From positions 1 through 35,076 of the forward strand of contig JAIEPI010000007.1 of the NCBI GenBank assembly GCA_019749855.1: DNA of 35,076 bases, written 5' to 3'. Below, piece by piece: positions 29,596-35,076 of the stretch; position 1 is the first letter of the stretch, and every line of letters begins with the position of its first letter. The notes beneath the pieces were generated by a model. That model was not told the origin of the DNA. It did no database searches and saw nothing but the letters and a program-made list of their open reading frames with translations. Position numbers and translations under genes: made by a program. Origin of the DNA: Rickettsiales bacterium (GTDB lineage Bacteria > Pseudomonadota > Alphaproteobacteria > Rickettsiales > UBA998).

Positions 29596-31308
29596 GTGAG
29601 TTACATATCTATAGTCGAAGAACAAATTTATAAAATTCTAAAAACCGATACCCCTGAAGTGATTGCTATTCGTGGTGCTTGGGGAACTGGTAAAACGACG
29701 GCTTGGAAAAGATATCTTAAACAGGCAAAAAACCGCGGTGAAATATCTTTAAAAAAATATTCGTACGTTTCTCTTTTTGGAGTGAATTCAATAGAAGCGC
29801 TTAAATTTGCTTTATTTGAAAGGTCTACTGAAGGAGAAAGTTTTGGTGAAGAGCCGAGTTTAGAAAATTTCAGGCAAAACATTAAACTTCTACTATCGAG
29901 ATCTGGCAAAAGCTCTATTTCGTTTATTGAAAAAGCAGCTGCTTTTTTTAGATTAGATGGCTTGGTAGGGAAAGCGATTTCATACTTATCAATTAACAGT
30001 GCAATTGTATGTTTGGATGATTTTGAGCGAATGAGTCTTGACGCTCAAGATGTTTTGGGGGTGATATCAGATTTAAAAGATCAAAAGAAATGCAAGGTTT
30101 TTATTATTCTGAATGATGAAAAATTATCGCCTGAAGCCAAAAAAAAATTAAACTTATACAAAGAGAAAGTCATCGATAAGGAATATATATTTTCACCAAC
30201 CTCTGCTGAATGTTCAGACATCGTTTTTAAAAATGAAGGTTACGATAAAATTGTCAAAGAGAGATGCTGCAAAATCGGAATAAGAAACATTCGTGTGCTG
30301 CAAAAAATACAACGCTTGATGAGCGATATAATACCTCTCTTTGATGGAAAACAGCAAGAAACTGTACAGAGCGTGCTGTCTTCTCTAGTCCTTTTCACTC
30401 ATTCGATTTATTCAAATCAGGAAAATATTCCAGATATCGAGTATATTAGAAAATGGAACACGTATGGCTTTCTTTTATTTGAAAGAGAAAATGACGAAAG
30501 CTCGAGCGAAGAAGAAAAACAAAAACGATCTGTGTGGAAGAATGCTTTAGAAGAATATGGTTATTCTGAAACTGACGAGCTAGACGAGGAAATAGCTAAA
30601 TCAGTAGAACGCGGATATTTCATAAATGAAACACTAGAAATGGAAATTGCTAGTTTTGAGGAAGAAGTCAAAATCTCTAAACAAAATAGATCAATTGATG
30701 AGGCATGGTACTTATATCGAAGCAGTTTCGATGACAATTCAAATGAACTTATAGAGAAGTTATTCGCGTCAACTAGTGACCATATTGAGCATATCACACC
30801 AAATAGTTTAAATTCATCAATCGCCCTGCTGAGGGAACTGAATGCAAATGACAAAGCAGATGCGCTTATCGAATTAGTTATATCTAAAAGAACTAATCCG
30901 AATTTTTTTGATATGGATAATTATGCTTTTAGAGAAAGGTTTAAAGACCCTAAAATGATAGCTCGGTTTGCTGAAGCATACACAGAAAAAACAGTCAAAA
31001 AAAATCCACGAGAAGCACTTAAAAAAATAGGCTCTGATGAGGGATGGGAATTAGAAGATGAGAATGCACTAACCTCATTAAGCGTCGATGATTTCTATGA
31101 GATATTTAAGACCGAAAATGGTGACCATTTAATACCTTGTATTCGCGCCTGTCTTAACTATATGCGGTATAAAGATGATAGTAGGAAGCAAAATATAGGA
31201 GAAAAAACACACCAAGCTCTTATTAGAATAGGAGCTGAAAACGAACTTAATAAAATACGAGTGAAAATCTTTGGAATATATGAACACGATAGGGATGTAG
31301 AGGAGTAG
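29596..31308 (+). CDS. P-loop ATPase of KAP/STAND-like type, candidate defence protein
   Basis: The protein has 570 residues from GTG 29596, with AGGAG 10 bases upstream. Walker A is GAWGTGKTT at 27-35. Walker B is AIVCLDDFER at 136-145, with an acidic pair then Glu-Arg, as in KAP-type NTPases. A sensor-like FIILNDE lies at 169-175. YVSLFGVNS at 57-65 is shared with many uncharacterised P-loop proteins. After ~residue 260 the protein is helical and acidic, with no recognised effector nuclease or membrane segment. It sits beside a type II restriction system in a mobile island. KAP/STAND ATPases often act as phage sensors, but a role here is inferred, not shown. It is transcribed towards the integrase end. 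Confidence 0.75.
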   Translation: MSYISIVEEQIYKILKTDTPEVIAIRGAWGTGKTTAWKRYLKQAKNRGEISLKKYSYVSLFGVNSIEALKFALFERSTEGESFGEEPSLENFRQNIKLLLSRSGKSSISFIEKAAAFFRLDGLVGKAISYLSINSAIVCLDDFERMSLDAQDVLGVISDLKDQKKCKVFIILNDEKLSPEAKKKLNLYKEKVIDKEYIFSPTSAECSDIVFKNEGYDKIVKERCCKIGIRNIRVLQKIQRLMSDIIPLFDGKQQETVQSVLSSLVLFTHSIYSNQENIPDIEYIRKWNTYGFLLFERENDESSSEEEKQKRSVWKNALEEYGYSETDELDEEIAKSVERGYFINETLEMEIASFEEEVKISKQNRSIDEAWYLYRSSFDDNSNELIEKLFASTSDHIEHITPNSLNSSIALLRELNANDKADALIELVISKRTNPNFFDMDNYAFRERFKDPKMIARFAEAYTEKTVKKNPREALKKIGSDEGWELEDENALTSLSVDDFYEIFKTENGDHLIPCIRACLNYMRYKDDSRKQNIGEKTHQALIRIGAENELNKIRVKIFGIYEHDRDVEE

Positions 31309-31341
31309 GCAATTCAAAGAAGACAAAAGTATTTAATAAAA

Positions 31342-32517
31342 TTACTCCTTCTTGCCCTTAATTCTCTCATTGACTCTGTCTGCAATCATCTCCATTGCCA
31401 CCCTTAAATCTTCTGCACCAGGGATTGCATACACTGAAGTGACATCATTCTTTGTTGAGTGATTCGCAATCCTCTTCAGGGTGTACTGAGAGATGTTCAA
31501 GCCGCTTGCCACGGTTAGGAACGTGCGTCTCAGATCGTGAGTTGAGATTTCTAAGCCAGATAACTTTCTCACATTCGCGAGAACCTTCTTAGGTTCGACA
31601 ATGTGACCTGATTTGCTTGTTTCGCTTGGAAACACCCATTCATTGATAGCACAAACTTTCTGCTGCTTTAGCAATTTCACGCTTGGCTTTGAAATTGGTA
31701 ATTCCAAGGACTTCCCATTTTTAGTTTCTTTGATTACGAAAGTTTTCGATTCAAAATTTACGTCAGACCACTTTAGCTTCATGGCTTCAGACTTTCTGAG
31801 TCCGTTCAAGAGAACGAACGTAAGATATGCAGCAATGTTTTTGTTATTTTGCTTCAGAACAGCTTGGTGCCATCTTTTGAACTCATCCGGTGTTTCTAGA
31901 TGACGTGTAGATGGTGGTTCTTTGCACCAAAGCTTTTTTTGTGAAAGCACGTATACCGGATTCTTGAAATCTGGATTGTCGATAGCGTGATAATTGTAAA
32001 TCGCCCTGAGAATTCTGAATGCTTTGTTCGCTATTTTTTTACCTGACTTTTCCGCAATCTTCCGATGTCGGTTTTCTACTTTATCGCGTGTGACAAAGTC
32101 GATCTCCTTCTTCAGCCAGTCTTTAAAATGCCTATCTAAGATCGCTTTATACTCGTTGTATGCAGTAAGCTTCTCTCTGTCTTTTAAAACCTTCCTGTAG
32201 CTTTCAAAAACCTTATCCAGCGTTTGACTGGTTTTTCGCTTCAGTGCTTTCCTCTCTTCGTTTGGATTCACTCCGCTTTTCATCAGAACGGCAAGCTTCT
32301 CAGCTTCTATTCTTGCTTTTGCGACGTTGAATTCTGGATATCTTCCGATCGTGACAAGCGTGAGCCTGTTTTTTACGGCGCGTTGTAGGCAGAAGGTTTT
32401 TGTTTTCTTTCCAACCTTTACATGAAGACCTGGGGTTTTGGTATCGAAGTAGGATGTTTGTTTAGTGAGAGATAGGGGCAATTCTCTTACATTACGTTCG
32501 TCTAATTTTAGTCTCAT
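31342..32517 (-). CDS. int: Tyrosine integrase with Arm DNA-binding domain
   Basis: The protein has 391 residues, with AAGGAA ahead of the ATG. The N-terminus (residues ~1-90, TPGLHVKVGKKTKTFCLQ, LVTIGRYPEFNVAKARIEAEKL) is the Arm-type/DUF4102-like domain of P4-like integrases. The core-binding domain follows. The catalytic residues are R241 (NGLRKSEAM), H327 and R330 (THDLRRTF), H353 (ANHSTKNDV) and Y363 (SVYAI). This is the enzyme expected to insert and excise the island at the 50-bp tRNA-Thr repeat. It is near attR and reads inward. A promoter is visible upstream at 32575-32603. The flanking paired TAGTCATA boxes are candidate arm sites for its N-terminal domain. Confidence 0.96.
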   Translation of the reverse strand: MRLKLDERNVRELPLSLTKQTSYFDTKTPGLHVKVGKKTKTFCLQRAVKNRLTLVTIGRYPEFNVAKARIEAEKLAVLMKSGVNPNEERKALKRKTSQTLDKVFESYRKVLKDREKLTAYNEYKAILDRHFKDWLKKEIDFVTRDKVENRHRKIAEKSGKKIANKAFRILRAIYNYHAIDNPDFKNPVYVLSQKKLWCKEPPSTRHLETPDEFKRWHQAVLKQNNKNIAAYLTFVLLNGLRKSEAMKLKWSDVNFESKTFVIKETKNGKSLELPISKPSVKLLKQQKVCAINEWVFPSETSKSGHIVEPKKVLANVRKLSGLEISTHDLRRTFLTVASGLNISQYTLKRIANHSTKNDVTSVYAIPGAEDLRVAMEMIADRVNERIKGKKE

Positions 32518-32768
32518 AGATTCCTTCTAAGATGTTTGAAAAGTCACGAAAGATCATTCTCTCGATGACAAAATATAGTATCACGATCAGCTAGAAAAGT
32601 CAATAAATTACGGGAATATATAAAGAAAATAGGAAAAAAAGGCGCTGGGTGGCAAAAGATAGGAAAGCGCAGAATTCTATGGTGCTTGCTGTGTATATAA
32701 ATCGATTCTTGTGACGCAGTTATGAAGCAATGCATTATGCATTCGAGACTTGAACACGAACCGTTATG
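32518..32768. other. Region between the integrase gene and the 98-residue frame
   Basis: No convincing gene. It contains the integrase promoter and a 15-base palindrome at 32729-32743 (AATGCAT-T-ATGCATT) that could be an operator. A 63-codon frame at 32544-32735 overlaps the promoter and has no ribosome site. Confidence 0.4.
32575..32603 (-). promoter_or_regulatory. Sigma70-like promoter of the integrase gene
   Basis: On the minus strand TTGACT (32603-32598) and TACTAT (32580-32575) are separated by 17 bases, about 58 bases ahead of the integrase ATG. Confidence 0.65.
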
Positions 32769-33065
32769 CTATGATTTGAGATCGAAGCCATAATTGACGA
32801 AGAGGAAATCCCCGTTGCGCGATATGTTCGTATCGCGACTAATGTGAGACACGGCTTGCTTAACTTGATAGATCAGCGTTTGCTCGCATGTGTCTGCAGG
32901 TAGCTCTCGCTTGTCAAAGATGACGCTGTAGCCAGTGAATCCGTCAGCGTTCCAATGCTCCCAGAAAGCATCGAGTTCTCCAAATTTGACGCGCTGCCTG
33001 AAGAGAGTTTTGGTGTCTTCATCAGCCGGAATCTGAGATTCTGGACTATTATCTTTATTTATCAA
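32769..33065 (-). CDS. Small hypothetical protein at the right end of the island
   Basis: The frame encodes 98 residues with a probable TTG start (33065); no ATG is available in frame. The sequence has FGELDAFWEHWNADGFTGYSVIFDKRELPADTCEQTLIYQVKQAVSHIS, with many aromatic residues, and a C-terminal NGDFLFVNYGFDLKS. The aromatic-rich composition looks like real coding sequence, but no family is recognised. It lies between the integrase and the paired TAGTCATA boxes, which overlap its presumed promoter. It could be an accessory recombination factor or cargo. Confidence 0.45.
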   Translation of the reverse strand: MINKDNSPESQIPADEDTKTLFRQRVKFGELDAFWEHWNADGFTGYSVIFDKRELPADTCEQTLIYQVKQAVSHISRDTNISRNGDFLFVNYGFDLKS

Positions 33066-33092
33066 TATTATAATGAATACCCTGTCTGTTTT

Positions 33093-33111
33093 TAGTCATA
33101 GTATAGTCATA
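33093..33111 (+). repeat. Paired TAGTCATA boxes near attR (candidate arm sites)
   Basis: TAGTCATA occurs at 33093-33100 and 33104-33111, starts 11 bases apart. The same pair with the same spacing occurs near attL (23101-23108, 23112-23119) in the same orientation. The spacer differs by one base. Confidence 0.7.
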
Positions 33112-33239
33112 AGAAATCATATCAAAGCGTAGGATTTGAGAGTACGACAGAGAATATGAATATCTAGCAACTATATGGATATTATAGATAAAAAGTAGAT
33201 AATGGCAAGCTATAGGAAGGGGTGGTCAACGCCAAAATA

Positions 33240-33289
33240 TCATTGGTAATGACGGGGTCGGAAGTTCGATTCTTCTCAGCGGCACCATT
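33240..33289 (+). repeat. attR: 50-bp direct repeat of the tRNA-Thr 3' half
   Basis: It is identical to 22995-23044. It contains the anticodon stem through CCA without the 5' half, so it is not a tRNA gene. Confidence 0.95.
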
Positions 33290-33344
33290 TTATTCTTTAG
33301 CATCACTCAAAGTTAACGCCTTGCAATGTCAGTGTTTAACGCGA

Positions 33345-34691
33345 TTATTTGTTTGTTGATAAGGTAGATTGAGTTGGCATTTCGTTGTAATGCAACTCAA
33401 ATCGCATTTGCGAATCAATGACAACGCTCAGCAACTGTTTGGCTTCGTCATATTTAAACGGCTGGCTAGTTAGCGGATTCTTGATAAGACTTGTGGCAAG
33501 AAATTGTTTCATTTGACCTGCCGAAATACGTGCGATGCGCGCCTCTGTATAGAGCTTTAGAAGTTGGCGTCGGCTGAAATTATTTGTTGCTGTAAGCAAT
33601 AGGTCTTGCCATGCGTAAACCCCGCTAAGAAAAAGCTTGCCCGGTGTGTTATAGAGAAAAAAGGTGACCATATTGTTTTCAAGTTTCTTGCGATTATATT
33701 TTTCTCTCATCTCAGAATCCTTCTGAGCCATTTCAGCTGGAGTAGTTTGGGATAGTTCTACCAAATCGTGAGCAAACTCATAAAAACCATTTCGGGTTGC
33801 TTGTGGTTTATAAGATGCAAAAGGGCGAATCTTTAGCTGACTTAATTCTGCGTCACCTTTTATCGTGTCATCTAGAAGGGGGAAGATAAATTCTTTCTCC
33901 CAGCGCATAGTGGCCGCTACATCCCATCCAATAGCGCCAAAAGCTGGGGTATCAAAAATAGCGTAAAGTTGTGGCTTATATCCCGCGAGTTGCTCCGGTG
34001 TAAGCTGTGAAGCAATTAACGGATAGGCTTCTATATTCATTGCATAGAGCACCAGAAAAATGGCCTTATCGATCATACTTGCTTTGTCCGGCATCAGCCG
34101 TTGAATAAATTGTGTATCGGCAATCCACCCAGCCATCGCGTTTTGCGCATTGCCCTGATTAGCTGTAAGCACCAACTGCGCTAGGGACAATTCATGCACA
34201 CGAATCAGATCGGAACCAAACAATATGTCGCCCAATTGATTACGCTGAAAACGTGAAAAGCGATAAAGGCTACGGTAATTCTTTAGAAAAACAGCATTTT
34301 CTGCCAATAGCTGAGTTAATTTTTCTGCAGTAATGCAAGTGTTGTTGGTTGATTTATCAGGACTGCTTTTTGGGGATATCCAGCAGTTTAGAGAATTTCC
34401 CCCTTGATTATTGACGATGTAGGAATAGTTTTCTGGCATCTGTTTATAGCGCTCGGATATGGTTCGCCCATATTCGACCATTTTTGCTTCGTTTGGAGCA
34501 TCAATGCCACTCAGGGCTAAATAGCCGTTTTGTTCGTCCGGTACGGGGGCATCTGTATGAAAGAAATTATTGAAATTGGGATCAAGTGTTTCCTCATAGA
34601 AAGAGGACGCAATAAACCAAATTATCAACAGTAAGATCAGGGCAACTATGCCCATTAACAAACGACGCACTATTTTCCATACTGTACGCAT
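33345..34691 (-). CDS. Hypothetical membrane-anchored periplasmic protein
   Basis: The protein has 448 residues. The N-terminus KIVRRLLMGIVALILLLIIWFIAS is a basic patch plus a single transmembrane helix (residues ~9-30), after which the rest is predicted periplasmic. No known domain is recognised. Repeated helical and tetratricopeptide-like stretches (SLAQLVLTANQGNAQNAMAGWIADTQFIQRL) and YPLIASQLTPEQLAGYKPQL suggest an alpha-helical fold. It is outside the island, 55 bases beyond attR, and appears to be host chromosome by composition. A chromosomal neighbour of tRNA-Thr before insertion is therefore likely. Confidence 0.7.
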   Translation of the reverse strand: MRTVWKIVRRLLMGIVALILLLIIWFIASSFYEETLDPNFNNFFHTDAPVPDEQNGYLALSGIDAPNEAKMVEYGRTISERYKQMPENYSYIVNNQGGNSLNCWISPKSSPDKSTNNTCITAEKLTQLLAENAVFLKNYRSLYRFSRFQRNQLGDILFGSDLIRVHELSLAQLVLTANQGNAQNAMAGWIADTQFIQRLMPDKASMIDKAIFLVLYAMNIEAYPLIASQLTPEQLAGYKPQLYAIFDTPAFGAIGWDVAATMRWEKEFIFPLLDDTIKGDAELSQLKIRPFASYKPQATRNGFYEFAHDLVELSQTTPAEMAQKDSEMREKYNRKKLENNMVTFFLYNTPGKLFLSGVYAWQDLLLTATNNFSRRQLLKLYTEARIARISAGQMKQFLATSLIKNPLTSQPFKYDEAKQLLSVVIDSQMRFELHYNEMPTQSTLSTNK

Positions 34692-34833
34692 TGTTGTCCC
34701 AACTCGATACCAACATATTTAATAAGGCTTAAGTTATGGTTAAATCAACCTGATAAAAGAAAAACGGCACCCTTGCTGAATGCTCTCACTGCTCGCTAAA
34801 ACGGGTGGAAATCATGAGGAGATAAAAACGGGT

Positions 34834-34852
34834 AAAAGCCTAAGCGGCTTTT
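34834..34852 (-). terminator. Small hairpin at the stop codon of the right-edge gene
   Basis: AAAAGCC (34834-34840) pairs with GGCTTTT (34846-34852) with a 5-base loop that overlaps the TAG stop of the HD-GYP-like gene. The minus strand has a short T-rich end. Confidence 0.45.
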
Positions 34853-35076
34853 TGCAGGCATTCATCCAGTGCAGCGCGCCCGCCACCGCTTTCCATATAG
34901 GTGACTAAGGCGGCGACCACGGCGAGGTCATAGGTGGTGGCAATACCCGCCAGCAGGATGGACAGCGCCTCGTCCACTGTTTTGCCAGCGCGGTAGGCAC
35001 GTGGCGAGATCAGCGCGACAAAACTATTCACACAATGCACAATGCGCGCGGTGATCAGAATCTCGTCGCCACGCAA
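34840..35076 (-). CDS. HD-GYP-like protein, C-terminal end, truncated by window edge
   Basis: Only the last 78 residues are seen; the frame stays open to the window end. The sequence GDEILITARIVHCVNSFVALISPRAYRAGKTVDEALSILL matches the C-terminal part of HD-GYP domains, where the standard pattern is E-I-L-x-E-A-R-I-x-x-V-A-D-x-F-x-A-L-x-S-x-R-P-Y-R. HD-GYP proteins hydrolyse cyclic-di-GMP. The metal-binding Asp of the A-D-x-F motif is replaced by Asn (VNSF), so this copy may be inactive. The other motifs (HD, HHE, GYP) lie outside the window. The domain call is moderate because only the tail is visible. Confidence 0.55.
   Translation of the reverse strand: MRGDEILITARIVHCVNSFVALISPRAYRAGKTVDEALSILLAGIATTYDLAVVAALVTYMESGGGRAALDECLQKAA

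Larger units (their letters stand above)
22995..33289. mobile_element. Integrative genomic island in tRNA-Thr, about 10.2 kb
   Basis: The island is bounded by 50-bp perfect direct repeats at 22995-23044 and 33240-33289. The left repeat is the 3' half of the tRNA-Thr gene. Content is AT-rich compared with flanks. Gene order: two excisionase-like HTH genes, a HUH-type Rep-like gene, a hypothetical gene, an Xre regulator, m5C methyltransferase, MvaI/BcnI-type restriction enzyme, a catalytic-only tyrosine recombinase, a P-loop ATPase, a tyrosine integrase on the minus strand and a small unknown gene. Paired TAGTCATA motifs lie near both ends. It looks like a small phage-satellite-like or integrative element carrying defence cargo. 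No phage structural genes are seen. Confidence 0.95.

Noticed and set aside
32544..32735. 63-codon minus-strand frame
   Set aside because: Overlaps the integrase promoter and a palindrome and has low-complexity sequence; no ribosome site.
33240..33289. Second tRNA-Thr gene
   Set aside because: Only the anticodon-stem-to-CCA half is present; the 5' acceptor and D-arm are missing. It is the right att repeat.
1..35076. CRISPR array or rRNA genes
   Set aside because: No regularly spaced 25-40-base repeats and no rRNA-like blocks were seen on either strand.

Overview
The window looks like chromosome of a Gram-negative proteobacterium, most likely an alphaproteobacterium. The reasons are family resemblance of the housekeeping genes, an in-frame palindromic element inside an ABC-F gene, exported Msr enzymes, type IV-pilin-like proteins and short dispersed palindromic repeats. 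No rRNA or other strong taxonomic marker is present, so the class is an inference. Host genes are GC-rich and tightly packed. One block, about 22995-33289, is clearly AT-richer and is a mobile island.

Left part (1-12.2 kb): the 3' end of an ABC-F ATPase gene, then a minus-strand run. In transcription order this is DUF2237, DUF2256, a renalase-like flavoprotein, threonine dehydrogenase (tdh), a GIY-YIG nuclease cassette framed by four palindromic repeats, 2-amino-3-ketobutyrate CoA ligase (kbl), an AT-rich HEPN-type gene and a zinc alcohol dehydrogenase. Tdh and Kbl together convert threonine to glycine plus acetyl-CoA. On the plus strand an overlapping msrB-msrA-dipZ operon encodes exported methionine sulfoxide reductases with a membrane thiol-electron carrier. 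A YhiN/HI0933-type flavoprotein gene converges on it.

Middle part (11.7-22.8 kb): a minus-strand operon (AhpD-like CMD protein, alpha/beta hydrolase, NTF2-like protein) is divergent from a LysR regulator, with palindromic operator candidates between them. Then come an AsmA-family protein, a GNAT-nitrilase fusion, tRNA-Gln(UUG), cutA, two tandem prepilin-like genes, an SDR protein lacking the usual catalytic Tyr, and two small basic proteins.

Island (22995-33289): inserted in the 3' half of a tRNA-Thr(GGU) gene, bounded by a 50-bp perfect direct repeat whose copies lie 10,245 bp apart. It carries two paralogous excisionase-like HTH genes, a small HUH-type replication-like protein, a hypothetical gene, an Xre/controller-type regulator, an m5C methyltransferase, an MvaI/BcnI-type restriction enzyme, a catalytic-domain-only tyrosine recombinase, a P-loop ATPase of unknown function (best candidate for an undescribed defence gene), a full-length tyrosine integrase and a small unknown gene. 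Paired TAGTCATA motifs with 11-bp spacing occur near both ends and look like integrase arm sites.

Right edge: a membrane-anchored hypothetical protein and the 3' end of a degenerate HD-GYP-like gene cut by the window.
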